The notes under the pieces were generated by a model. It was not told where the DNA came from and made no database searches. It saw only the letters and a program-made list of their open reading frames with translations. A stretch of DNA of 64,000 bases from contig NC_083597.1 of NCBI RefSeq assembly GCF_020882245.1, positions 58,568,152 to 58,632,151 of the forward strand, read 5' to 3'. Positions 28,439 through 41,449 of the stretch are shown one piece after another. The first letter of the stretch is position 1. Each line of letters opens with the position of its first letter. This DNA is from Rhopalosiphum padi (lineage: Eukaryota; Arthropoda; Insecta; Hemiptera; Aphididae). Both the position numbers and the translations under genes were made by a program.

Positions 28439-28845
28439 GAACTGTTTAATGCAATTATAAAGTTATAATGATTTCAATACATGGCTAATTTATCAAATAG
28501 TATTATGTATGTTGTTTATTATTCATTTAATTTAAATTACATTAAACAATTAAGTAACCTATGTACCTTCTATCTATGTAAAATGTTCACTTAGTTAAAA
28601 AAAAAAAATGTAATTAGTGTCTTCATTTGGGCAAGACAGTTTATGCATTTGTATATTTAAAATTCTGTTATATGGAATTTTAGTTTTCCTGCAAGATATC
28701 TTTTGGCCTTTATTTGTAGCGTGAAAGAGTGATCCTTAAAAAAGACCTTTTTAAAATATTTTGTATAAAAAATATAAGGAAAGGATACTACTATGAGCAA
28801 TTTACAGTATGTTCATGATAACTGAAAATACTTAATTTATTGGCA

Positions 28846-28851
28846 AATAAA
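28846..28851 (+). terminator. Possible poly(A) signal of LysRS gene
   Basis: An AATAAA hexamer lies 408 bp downstream of the LysRS stop codon and before the IFT80 promoter region. In DNA this A+T-rich the hexamer occurs by chance often, so it is only a candidate. An ATTAAA near 28,540 is an alternative. Confidence 0.25.
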
Positions 28852-29111
28852 TCCGTAACTTCTTTAATAATTTTATTTTGATATAAATTATTATTAATAA
28901 TGATAATAATAATTAACAACAAAAAACTAAACAAATAGGTATAAGGCTGAAATTTATTTATTTAAAAGGTAAATTTCTTTTATAATACCTTATTGTATTT
29001 TATATATTTCAGTTAACATTGGGACAACATAGCTATAACCTCAAATGTTAGATATAAATTTTAAATAATTGGCACTTGGTAATTTACACTGTAGTTGTAC
29101 CCATGGCTATT

Positions 29112-29125
29112 GTTGCTATGGAAAT
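29112..29125 (+). promoter_or_regulatory. Candidate RFX X-box upstream of IFT80
   Basis: The sequence GTTGCTATGGAAAT is an imperfect palindrome. It fits the RFX X-box pattern RYYNYY-N2-RRNRAC at every specified position except the last base (T for C). It differs from GTTGCC-AT-GGAAAC by two transitions. It lies about 285 bp upstream of the IFT80 ATG. RFX factors are known to drive intraflagellar transport genes in ciliated sensory neurons of flies and worms, so the position fits the gene. Function is inferred. Confidence 0.5.
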
Positions 29126-29410
29126 ATGTGTACAAACAAATTATTATTCATCAATAACTATTACTATATGTAACCGCATTTGAAAAAATAATTTTATTTT
29201 TGTTTTTTTGAGGTGAGGTGATGGAATAAGTAATTTCAGATAAGTTTTGAACAATTGTGTTGCTGGTGTTATTTAATTTCTATTTGTGGTTTGTCTTGTA
29301 AACATAATATTTTGTACACCTTAAATATAAGACATGATACTATCACTACTAATATGTTGAGTAAGTGAATTTGTCTTACGAGTTCTTCATTTTCAATCTT
29401 TGAGTTAAAA

Positions 29411-32400
29411 ATGCGTTTCAAATCAACAATATTAAAAGATTCTGAGGATCAATCTGTTGTTTGCATTGGTTGGACTGGAAACGATGAAATTATAATCGGA
29501 AGGTTTGAGAAAGATTAAAATTACTTAACTATGTTAAACAAAATATGTCATATCATAGATATAATATGAAATTATGCATATATAATATATTCCACACAAT
29601 AGCACATGAAAGTTTATTCAGTAGCTATATGATGGTCTATGATAGTCTGTAAGTTTTAGATACTTAGTATTATTCATTAATAGACTAAAAATATTAATGG
29701 TTCCTACATCAATAACATAATTTACATTCAATAGGTATCTATTAAGTATTGAGTCAATAGAGTTGGTAGCTAATAAACACATGTATAGATTTAGATATGC
29801 GGTAAAATATTACAAAATCAAATTATATTTATTTATTTAGTATGGCGTCATAGTCGTTGTACATAATATATTCTCTTATCACACTCGAAAGAAAAATTAT
29901 ATTTAAATTGTAGAAAAAAATTATATTTAATTATTATTATTTTTACTTCTGGGAGACTGGGACTTAGTATAGTTTTATAGGTATTTACATATGTCCTCCT
30001 AAACCCTCTCTTCTATTTTCATCTGAGTACCTATAGTACATACATGTCATTATGGACATTATGCCAATATGTCATACATAACAGAAGGTATAACAGAACC
30101 GTAGTGAGTAAATAGTTGAATACGTTAATTACTAATTAGGTACGTTTACTTAAAGTTTATACTTTATTCAATGAAAAATTTTATTTAGGTACACGTGTAA
30201 ATAAAAATGGACTTTTATAAATGCACGTCTTTATCATAACACTCACAACTTTTAACATTAAATCATTAAAATATATTATTATTTTTTTAATAAATGTAAT
30301 ATTTATATAAATAACATAAAAAAAATAAATTACTGACATATTTTGTTATCTGAACCTAATGATAAACTTAGGTTATATACATGAAGGCTAGAGATATATC
30401 TATATAAATAGATTTTAACATTAATTAGAAATAGAAATACATTTATGTATATTGTATGTATACATAATATATATAGTTATATAGACAATGGATATCTCCA
30501 AGTAGTAGATATTAATTAATTAAACTCATTACTCATTAGGTACCTAGGTACTTATATTATTTGTCTTTACTTTTATAATTTAAATATTTTTACTTATACA
30601 ACTTAGAAACGATTCAACATTATCAAAATGGAGCCAAACTACAAAAGAAAGTATTAAATTGTGCGATTTTTCTGATGAATCGTCGTATCCTATAGATTTG
30701 CATATACTATCTAATACTCAGAGGCTCACAAACAAGACAGCGGGGATTGAACAAATCCTTATAACTTCATCAAATGGTATACAGTTAATAAAATAGAAAA
30801 TTGTAAAGCATTTCAATTAGTAATACATTTTTTCTTTCTAATAGGCAAGTTACATTTAATGAGCAAAACAACTAAAATCGATAAAACCATAGATGCCCAT
30901 GAAGGTAACGTAACGGTCGGGAAATGGAGTCCTGATGGTTCTACTTTATTAACAGGCTAGTATAGTAGTATAATAATTTTAAGTAATAATACATCATTAT
31001 TCATGAATTAAAGTAGTCTACCTTTATAAGTTAGGTAAACTCCAGATGAACCAACCATCTGCAAATAATAAAAATTATAAACATTAATAACAATTATTTA
31101 GCTAAAGCAAGTTAAAATTATTACGACAGGTAGCCGGTAGAACCAGATTGTGTACAAATTTGGAATTACATTTAAAGAAACATTGATAATACGATTGCTT
31201 ACTATAAATAAGCCCTAATGGATAACGTTGTAAAATTTATAATTATATTGACATATTGTAATAACTATTAACTAATAGGTAATGTAAAAATAATAAGATA
31301 ATTATATAAGGACATAAGGTTTATGTAAATTATGTTAAAACCTGGATGATTCCCTGCACTAATTTAATTGCTGGAAAATATTGACAGTTATAAATATAAA
31401 ATTACGCTATTTCTTTCCTTCAGATATTCTTGAAGTCATTTATTCGAGAATTTTATTAAATACATACACCGTATAATACAATTGTATGTAATATATATAT
31501 ATTTATATAACACGATAAACGTAATATATTATATGAGTCTTGCCGCTCTTATCTGTCTCACATATACTCATATAGACTATATAATGTTATTCTGTAACAG
31601 GATTAGGTCATTAGGTGACACAAATACACAATTTAAGTACCTATGTGTTATCCAAAAGCAGGCACGTAAATAGGTGCTTATTTTTGAAGAGGGGGAGATG
31701 CAATTGACCTTTTTCAGAATAGTTGAGTCTTAAAAAATGTGCAAAAACGGTTTTCATCGTAGTTACTGAATCGGTTACTTATGTTCGGCGGCCATTATAA
31801 TTCAATTTTTTTTTATTATTAATTAATTATTAGTTAGGTACTAAAATACGATTTTTTAGGAGAGGGGACAATCGGTCTTACCACCCCCTCTAAATTTTGT
31901 ATCAGTGCTCAAAAGTCAAAACACGTGAATCAAAATAAGAAAACATTGATTACTGTTTGTTAAAAAAAAATACAGTTGTACCTTATAGTATTTTGTATTC
32001 AAAGAATGGGTTTTTGTTAAGATGGCTGATACGCATCATGCACATTACACTTGATGATGCACTCGCACTGTCGAAAAATACGACACGGTCACGCCAACCG
32101 GGGAGTGACAGTGACAGGTGGCTTTTTCAAAAGATATTTGTGCTTCCAAGGACTATCTTTTTTTTGCACATCCCCTTTTATTTTTAAGTGTATTATCATG
32201 TATAGTATATTAAATTGATATGGATAACTAAATTCTATCCTCGTCATAAATAATTTAATAACAAAATTGTCCAGGCATGGAGTATATAAGTATAGGTACT
32301 ACATACATAGAAATATAGCTTATCTATATTGAAAATACCTAATAATACCTAAATAATGAATGTTTTTAAAAAATATTATATAATATATCCTATTTGATTT

Positions 32401-35400
32401 TAAAATATAATTCACATTTTGTATAGGTATATATATATAGTATATATACGCATTACACTTACATTATTACCAGATTTTTGAAAGATAAATAGGTATAATA
32501 TTGGTATATTATATTATATTATGTTGTATTGTATTAATGTAACCAACAAACACCGTTTTCTTCTGATAGTTAGGTATCTAATATACTAATTATTACTACA
32601 ATATATAGTATATACTTTAGAATATAGATATATCTAATAAGTAATAATTAATTACCTATAATACCTAGTTGTATTGCTTATTATTATAACTTACAGCTGG
32701 TGAGGATGGATCTATAAAGATATGGTCTCGTATTGGTATGTTAAGAACAAAATTGGTTGTAAATGCTGAGCCAATATTGTCGGCCGACTGGAATTCTGAT
32801 TCATCTAAAATTGTGTATACTCAACATGATACGCTTTGTATTAAATCATTAAAAGCGACTATAAAAACAATTAGAGTAAGTATATAAGCTATACATTTAT
32901 GGGTGAACTTAGGATTATATTATTGAAGATCTGCCGTAATGATTTACTAGTTTACTACCTACACTATAGTTTCGATATCATTTACATTTTTTAAACAAAA
33001 TATTATCTGTACTGGTGAGTGGTGCATTTATTGTATTTATTTAACTTTTAAATATACTTCCTTAATTTTGGAAGGGTTCTATAACTTATGATCAATGGAA
33101 TATGTACGTAACTAAAAGTTTGTTGGTGGTTAACTAAAAATAAAAACGCAGGAAGTAGGAAAAGTTAGTTATAATTCACATATTGGCATATTGGATAGGT
33201 ATAGTCTCATTAGTCATTAGGCTATGAGGGCTATGAGGTATAACATCCATTTAAGAGTTCCTTTCATATACGTTTAATATGTTATGTATCTACTTATTTA
33301 ATGATAGTATGTATTTAGATTCGAGGCCATAGTGATCTTATACTCAAAGTATCGTGGTGTAAAGCCAACGATTTAATTGTATCAGGAGGCGAAGATTGTT
33401 ACTATAAGGTATATAATTTATTCATATATATTTATATTATATGTAATATGAAACTAATAAAATAAATATTTATAAGTGTTAATAGTGTAATAATATACAA
33501 CAACATAATTAATTTCAGTAGTTTATGGCTATATTTTTCGTTAATTAAATGTCAGAAAATTCAAAATGAATGTCCTTATTATGGTTAACTATTATATATG
33601 TTTATCTTCCAATAAGTCTATTTGAAATGTCGTTGAAATATTTAACCATTAACATTTTATTTAACATATTCTTGAACTAATTAGCAGCCTATATATTAAA
33701 TTATTGATCATAATATATATATAATTTTATAGATTTGGGATTCATATGGAAATTCTGTATTTGTGAGTGAAAAACTCACACATCCAGTTACATCTCATTG
33801 TTGGAAGGCGGATGGAAATTTGTTAGTTGTTAGCTTTTACAATACAATTCTAATTTGTAATCAATACGGAGTAAGCAATATTTCAAAAATAAATATATTA
33901 ATTTTGTAATTTTAAATTATTGATTATAGGTTAATTTTTATAAATACTGTTAGGTATAATCAATTTGTATCTTACAGGTATAGTACCATAGTATGTATAG
34001 CTATAGTAGGTATAGTGTATAGATGTACGGGAGCGGTTACAGCTTGAAAATATAAAGTATAAAAAAAATAGATATCAGGGCGTAATTTTCCTAACAACCT
34101 TTATCCCACACTTAATTTATATTTTTTTAGACCTGCTTCATTAATTTTATTGTCATAAGCATGGCATTGACTTGTATAGTTGTGTATAATATCATTACAT
34201 TAAATTTCAGAAATCAAACCCAATACCTTCATATTATCATCTTCTTGGATGTTATTAAAATCAAAACCAATTTAAACATTTTAATTTGAAATAGTTCTAC
34301 AATCATTATTGACGATTGATAACTTTTGAACGGAAGTATGCCGAATAATCATCATTTGAAAAAGTTAAAGTATCAGGCAATTTTAAAACTGTCGATTCAT
34401 TGACTTTTTTGTTATAACAAAACCAATGGTTTTAAATAAAAGCATTGTAAAATAATGAAAGGTACAATTGGGAGTAAAAAAACGTATAAGTTTTTATAAT
34501 AAATTACTATTAGTTACATCTATTAAGCGGCCGTCTATCAGCATGTGTGTTTTATTCGTTTTATAATTTATAAACGTACAAAATACATTCTTGTTTAGTA
34601 ATTTTGGTATTGAACGATTGAGAACGTTATATATTTTTGGCTAAATGATTAAAAATATTTAACATTTACAAAAACACCACCGCTTACACAAAAACTAATA
34701 CAGTAAACTGAAAATGTATGTAATAAATAATAATCATAATAAGTATATTGTTAAAAAAAATTATAATAAATGTATAAGTAGAAATACAGTGATAAAAAAG
34801 ACCAAAGTTATATAGTTGTAAATAATAATTTAAATCTTTTAAAAAATATGGGGCTATAATATAAATAATGTCAATAATGGGTTAATAAATAAATAAGTTG
34901 TAATAAATTACCTGTATTATATATTTATATGCCGATTCTTGAATAACGTTAGCCATAATTATATTTTAAATATTTTGATAAATTAACTGATTTTTGTTAT
35001 TATTATTTTGTATTTTAATTTTTTTGGTAATTCTTTTTTTACCTTGTTCTCCCATAGTTCTAAATTATATTTTACCAAATAATTTATTTTATTGGGTATT
35101 ATTAAATTTGTATAGATTTCGGTAGTAAATATTATTTATGTAATACATTATACCTGTGTGTTTTTAAAAGTATAGTATGGGGAACTAATACTAAATGTAT
35201 TCAGCATCAAATATTTGTACATTACAATAATTAAAACTTACCCTCAAATTAGACAATTAAAAAAATAATTTCTGTCTACAACTCCGATTGATTATTATTA
35301 AAATAACCTAATTTCAGCGTTCAGTTTACCAGAAAAACAAAACATAATCTAAACCCTTTTAGAACCCTTTAAAAATCGTAGCCACAGGCCAGCCTTTCGG

Positions 35401-38400
35401 ATGAGTTTAGATGTAGGTATCTATTGTACTACCTATATATCACATTGTTTACATAGATGATCGGGCATGGACCAGTTGCGCCTAAAACAATATTTGTATT
35501 TTAGGTCAGTATACCAATTGCGCCGCTTAAATTTTAGGTCAGTACACCGATTGCGCCGCTTAAATTTTAGGTCAGTACACCAATTGCGCTACTTATATTT
35601 TAGGTTTCTTATTTTTACATGGACATAGTATGTAAGTTACTACACGGCGGAAAAAGTTACATATGTTTATACACAATTAAATATAGCTAATTAATATGCA
35701 TTCAAATATACTTAATTTAAAGCAAAACGTATACGAAATTACGGAAAAATACGACAAGCTACAAGCTGATAATAGTACCTATAAATCTATTTAAAATACA
35801 TATTTTTATAAAAGTATTTTTATATACTAGGTGTAATGTAGAATAAAATTATAAACTCTTAAAACAACTGAGCGCAATTGGTATATCGACCCAAAAAAGA
35901 CAGAGTGCAATTGGTATATTAAAAGGTCATTTTAAGCGCAATTGGTAAACTCCCAGATGATCAATGTTGGTTACCTATTTCATCTGATAGGTAGTCCTAT
36001 CGACAGATTATGTTGATTGTGGAAGCATTTGTACACTTTGTTGGTCACCAGATAGTACACAAGTAGCTGCCGTGTGCGCTAATGGAAGACTAATGGTTTC
36101 TACTTTGGTCGAAAGGTAGGAATATTATATAGAATAGAATTTTTGTTCCCGGTTAATTATAACGTACCTGTTTATAATTTTCTATTAATGTTGCAGAAGT
36201 ATTTCAAGACGGAATTTTCATTGTTTGATCACGTCGCGGAAAACAATGGCTGTTAAGGACATATTAAATGAAACCAAAGAAAACATCGATTTCCCCGAAC
36301 GTATCGTTCATGTAGCTATGGAATACAGTCATTTAATAGTCACCACTTGCACGCAGTGTTTTGTTTATCAAATGCCCAATCTAAACACTCCGCAAATTAT
36401 CAATTTAAAAGACACAAACGTGTTTATGATAATTTTGACTGAAAAGTAAATGCAAATTACAATAAACTATATAATTATAATATACCTAGTTTTAGACGTT
36501 TTCACGTTTTAGTATACACAATATTACGATTTATGAGTGAGAACAAGTTACAATTATTTTTCTAAATAGGTTTTTATAGGCTGATTCACTAAGAATGATG
36601 GTTAATTTTTTTTTGTGTCTGTCATCACATTTTAGAGTAGTAATAATGCATTGATTTTTGACTTCAGTCCCTCTTTGAAAAGGAAAATTCATCTAGTTGG
36701 TACTTTGGGGGGGGGGGGGGTCAAAAGTAAAGTAGTTTTCAAAAGCGTCAAGAAAAATCCTGAAAGAATAACGGAAAAAACGGGAATTTTCACACATAAT
36801 CACTTTTCGACAAAATCGATTTTTGATTTTGCTGTAACTCAAAAACGAATCATTGTAAATACTTGAAATTTTCACCAAATGTTTATATTAGCGTTATATA
36901 TTTATGATTACATTTTCAAAATATTTAGAATTTTTTTAAACTATTTATAAACCATTGAAATTTTAGATTTTTCTAATTTTTTTTATTATAAATTGTACTA
37001 ATTGTAGAAAAAAAAAATCAAAAATCGTTAGTCACAATTTTTGTTTATAAGCATTTAAAGTTCAAATGTTTACGAAATATATCACAATCGCGAAAATTTG
37101 CAAGGAATTTTGAATTATGATGATATGTGCTTATCATAAATTCATAAGCCACACGAAATTGCCTTGTTGTCTCGCCATCGTCTAAAATATTTAATGAATC
37201 AATAAATATACACTACACAGCCCATTTTCTCATAAATTAAAAAATATCGTTTATTCGAAAATAGGGTCAATTTATTTATTATTTTAATTTTATTATATTG
37301 TAGATATTTTGCTATATTTTCAATAAGTCGAGTTGATATTTACACATTTGACTGTAAATTGGTTTCGTCTCCTAAATGGCCGAATATGCAATGTGATGTA
37401 GTACAAATGAATCACGTATCCATATCTGATCATATATTGGCTGTAAGAGATCAATTAAATGACAAAAGTGATTAATAATAAATTCTGAGATAGACATTAG
37501 CGTTTCGTACGTCACAATAAAGTTAATTAATTCTTCTATTTAGTGATTCACGTTTTCGAAGTAGCACCGTTAATTGCATTACCTACAATTAAACACGAAT
37601 TTGCAATTACTGATGTACAGTTGATGACCACCAAGTTACAAGATAAACGTTATTTGGCGTTGATCGATTCGAACATGAACATATTCATCGTCCATATAAG
37701 ACATAAAGACTGTGCTAAAACCTACAAACTTGGTGAATTCATCGATGTGTATATTTACTATACGAATAAAATATAAACAAAAATTACTATATTACATTAT
37801 ATTTTTGTATTCTATGCACCAATAGGTTCAATGTTTCACAGCATGTGCTGGAATAGTCAAACAGAATCACTGGCTGCGTTGCAATATACAAATTTAATAG
37901 TGTGGTATGACCCTTTACTTTTACTGAATGACCAAATCCTTGTGCGGAAGTCGTTAGAAAAAAGTGACTTGAGGTATATTAAACTGTCGTTATTGTTTAC
38001 TATGATACTTATATAATATACTAAAATGAGATTCTTAATAACACTCATTATTTAGAAGTATTATTGTTTTTAAATTATATTTAACATAATTTTAAGTTAT
38101 TAATTATACGGAACAACACTTGTTAGTTGAACTTTTTAGTATCTTTTATCGTTATAGTTTTAATTTTTAATTTTTTTTAATGAAACATTCATTTTTATAT
38201 TTCAAAACAAAAATTTTCGGAGAATTTCGATACATAAAAATCAAATTTCAAGCTGTAGTTTAACTTATGATTAGTTGGGTAGTGGACCAATATTTTTCTA
38301 GTACTTCATGGCGTTCATTTAAAGTTAAAATAATTATAAGTTATGATTTATATCTTACTAGTTATTAGTGTTATTACTTACTTATATATTAGCTATTAGT

Positions 38401-41072
38401 TTTAATTTTTGATTTAAGATATGAAATCAAAATCTATTGTCGTTTAAAAAAATTAAACTTCAAAATTATAACAAGAAAAATGGTAAAAATAAAATTATGT
38501 ATTTGTTAAAAATATATTCAGGATAATGAATGTTGTTTGTATAATTAATTTAATCGCCCTGTAGTATGCAGAGTAACAGATATACATAGACTTGATCAAA
38601 AAAATAATATGCCATTTAAACGTATGACAAAAATTGTTAAAAATTAATATTATATGATGAGTACCTAAAAAATTTAAGAAATATACCTACTCTTGTCAGC
38701 AAATTATTAAAAATCATTTAAATTATTATTATTTTACAATAATTATTTTTAAAATATTTATTACGTTCCAAATTATTCAAAAAAAATTCTAAAAAATAAA
38801 CTACTTGACTTAGATAAATCTTTTACCATCAAAATTGTTCTTATAATCAGATTCACAAATTAGAAATTTTAAATTTATCCTGCAAAAAATTTAAATCAAA
38901 TTAAATTTTTTTATTTTCAGTACTAAAAATTAAAAATAAACATAAAAAATTAAATTATACATATAACGCTAGGGTCTCTAATGATAAATAATAAAAAAAA
39001 AAAATTGAAAATAGTAATTAGAACAAAAGTTATTCCAAAAGTCAGTTCTATCTGTTAAACCCTGTATATATGTATTCACATACAATGTGTCTTAATAGTT
39101 AATATAATAGTCATTACTCATTACTCATCGTGTTTGTCCTCTGCACTCCATATCCCATATTGGAATATTCTTTAATAGAAATCAATTATTTAACTATTAC
39201 TAAAATTGTTATACAATTAATATATATTTATTTTGGGGAATTTTTTTTTTTAAACACAGTTTTTACGGTAACAAATTAAATATTGAGTCATACGAAGACA
39301 ATATGGTGAGTTTAATCAACACAGACGGCGTTAAAGTATTTATTCAGGTGTCTCCTTATCTGGAAGCTATGAAGAATTACATCGGTGCGAGTAAATGGAT
39401 GGAATGTCGAATCGTATGCCGAGACGTGAAGAACGAAGCGATGTGGGCACTACTGGCCGGTTCTGCTGTGTTGGCTAAACAGCTCGACACTGCCGAAGAG
39501 TGTTTTCTTGCTATCGGACAGATTGAACGAGCGACATTTATCCAACACATAAAGGCATTGATAAATCTTTAAATATGGATTACTGTATAATGTATATGTG
39601 CTATATATATTATTATATAGTGTATCATTATGAATAATAATATATAGTGTATACAAATATACCTAGAATCAGTTCCCTTGGGTTCTCGCTGTTCTCAAGA
39701 CATAAGTGGGTAATATCAGCTCAGTTGCATGGCTCATATTATAAACAAATGATCATTATTTATTTATTTTTTAAAAAAAAATTCTTAACAAATTATGGCG
39801 TTTAAACCCTTTGTTATATAGTGTGCTATCGTTTTTGTATACTTATGTATAATTCACATATGAATAATGCACACAATTTTTTATCGAACAATCAGTTTAT
39901 ATACCTTTTTCTTTTTTTAGACCTTATCTGATAGAACAGTACAAGAGTCATCACTAGCTCTGCTGTCTGGAAAAATATCGGAAGCTGAATCCATTTTACT
40001 CAGAAACGGATCCACATTTAAAGCTATTATATTTAACGTCAATATACATAACTGGAGTAGGTGTGTAATCCAACGTCTAATACAATGTACTATTAATAAA
40101 TGCTTATTTATTATCTACTAAGTGGGGTACATAAGTACATGTCATCATACGGATAATGATCGATTACGAATTTGGGATGACATTGTACACAACTTTAATT
40201 TTAAATTGTATGTCCAATGTGCCCATCTATAGGCCTTAAAAAAGATCTATACATAATGAGTCTGTGTGGATCGAGGTTTTTAGTTTTATAAAGTTATATC
40301 AATGTTATTAGCTGTTAATTTTTTTTATTTTAACTGAAAGACTCATGTAAGTATTTTATTGAGCGCGATTTTGAAATATTTTTTTTACATCAGAAAAGGT
40401 AGCATTTGGTATTTATATTAACAATTGTTTTAAGGCTATTTCAAAAGTATATTGAAAATAAAATTATTAAAATTGTCATTCGTAAATAAACATATCCACT
40501 ATACGTCGATACCAAATACCTATACATATTTGTGTGGTGAATAGTGAATACAGAATAGACAAATAGTGATACTATATCCCAGTCACGATAATCTAATTAT
40601 AATGCCTCATTAAATAATCTAATCAACGTTTAGAATTATTAACTTTCTTTTAAATTTTAACTATATTGTATCAATTGTAATGTAAATCTTTATTTTTACC
40701 AATTATATTTAATATAATAATAATAGTATAAAAAATATATATATGTATTTATGAATGTGAACAATTTATTTAATTGATTTACTTGTTATATTTGTTTTAG
40801 AGCTTTGGAATTAGCAGTAAAACATAAGAAATATTTAAACATGGTTATTTATAAACGAAGAAATTATTTAGAATTTTACAAAAAAGAAGAAACAAATGAA
40901 AAGTTTTTAAAATACTCTAATGTATGGGATACATGATTTAAATATAATAAACGAAATACGTACTGTTATTCATGACAACCGTAATAATGTTTTATTCATT
41001 ATTTTATTTCAGATTGAAATTGATAACGACGAGATCTTGAAAGAAATCGAAGAAGAAAAACAACGTTCGTAA
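29411..41072 (+). CDS. IFT80: Intraflagellar transport protein 80 (IFT-B, WD40)
   Basis: Subunit of the IFT-B complex that carries cargo towards the ciliary tip; in insects cilia occur in sensory neurons and sperm. Fifteen coding exons: 29411-29502, 30607-30776, 30845-30955, 32697-32875, 33319-33408, 33733-33870, 35991-36115, 36197-36445, 37304-37467, 37544-37732, 37826-37973, 39260-39554, 39921-40060, 40801-40921, 41013-41072. They total 2271 nt, 756 aa (human 777). Two WD40 propellers occupy most of the protein; GEDGSIKIWS and GGEDCYYKIWDSYG are diagnostic. The C-terminal helical part contains SKWMECRIVCRDVKNEAMW and RALELAVKHKKY. The start was chosen at MRFKSTILKD, which aligns with the human MRLKISLLKE start. 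Introns 3 and 12 must use GC donors. Intron 6 holds a foldback transposon, intron 3 a possible hAT remnant and intron 8 an aphid-like repeat with a 14-G run. If intron 12 is retained, the frame ends at 39572, giving a truncated protein. The weak exon 9 donor (AAAA|GTGATT) is set by frame. Confidence 0.95.
30956..30957 (+). other. GC splice donor of IFT80 intron 3
   Basis: Exon 3 ends ...TTA ACA G and exon 4 opens CT GGT GAG GAT, restoring T-A-G-E-D, the conserved WD40 strand. The intron therefore begins ACAG|GCTAGT. The nearest GT (30960-30961) would give an immediate stop in the next exon. Confidence 0.85.
31659..31910 (+). mobile_element. Possible degraded TIR element in IFT80 intron 3
   Basis: It starts CAGGCACGTAAATAGGTGC with a gagggggaga block and ends in a ccccctc block followed by tcagtgctc, a rough inverse of the start. 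AAAAG lies just outside the left end and overlaps the right flank (aaaagtc). Terminal pairing is poor, so this is tentative. Confidence 0.35.
35463..35954 (+). mobile_element. 492-bp foldback transposon in IFT80 intron 6
   Basis: Perfect 8-bp target duplications AGATGATC flank it (35455-35462, 35955-35962). The ends pair as GGG(5 nt)ACC(A)(G/A)TTGCGC...TAAAA in inverted orientation. Inside the left end the motif ACCRRTTGCGC recurs at about 35471, 35513, 35546 and 35579. In the right end its complement recurs at about 35872, 35905 and 35936, mostly with a 33-bp period. No coding capacity. An 8-bp duplication is compatible with hAT, P or Merlin-like transposases; I cannot assign one. It ends 28 bp before IFT80 exon 7. 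Confidence 0.8.
35501..35599 (+). repeat. 33-bp tandem repeat (left arm of foldback element)
   Basis: Three copies of a 33-bp unit, each starting ttaggtcagta, begin at 35501, 35534 and 35567. They differ at a few positions. The inverted partner array is at about 35870-35954. Confidence 0.85.
36651..37140. repeat. Interspersed repeat with 14-G run in IFT80 intron 8
   Basis: Contains a run of 14 G at 36707-36720, then ctgtaactcaaaaacgaatc and later ttataagcatttaaagttca and cgcgaaaatttgcaa. The last motifs recur in degraded form at 17.6-17.9 kb. The 71-aa open frame here is not a gene. Confidence 0.4.
39555..39556 (+). other. GC splice donor of IFT80 intron 12
   Basis: No GT occurs between the conserved IERATFIQHIK and the in-frame TAA at 39570-39572. 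Ending the exon at ATA AAG and joining ACC TTA TCT keeps phase 0. It also makes the following 17 residues align without a gap to human IFT80 after NSIK. The donor is AAAG|GCATTG. Confidence 0.8.
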
Positions 41073-41449
41073 AATAAGAAATAATTCTATGATTTATGGA
41101 ATATAATATAAGTATTTGAATATGCGAATATGTATCTGTATTATTAATTATTATATTTTATTAATAACTAAATATCTTTAAAAATAGTAAATTATAAGTT
41201 AATAATAAGTGCGCAATATACATACATACAGACCGTAAAATATATCAAGAATACAATTTTGTCGGATTTAAATTAATTTCGTCGGGTAAAATTGTGAATT
41301 TCACTTAATAGAATACATACAACATACATAAAAACATTTTTCTCATACATTAGATACCTATCTACCTACTCACGAATAAAAACAGCATTCATGATTAATA
41401 TTGATTTTTCACGGAGATCCTTTTTATGGGGTGTTCCACTGTTACAGAA

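Noticed and set aside
35501..35954. Regularly spaced short repeats, CRISPR-like at first sight
   Set aside because: The repeats are contiguous 33-bp tandem units with inverted partners and a target duplication, inside a eukaryotic intron.
39303..39572. Stop at 39570-39572 as a premature end making IFT80 a pseudogene
   Set aside because: The downstream exons 13-15 remain in frame and conserved; a GC donor 5' of the stop resolves it.
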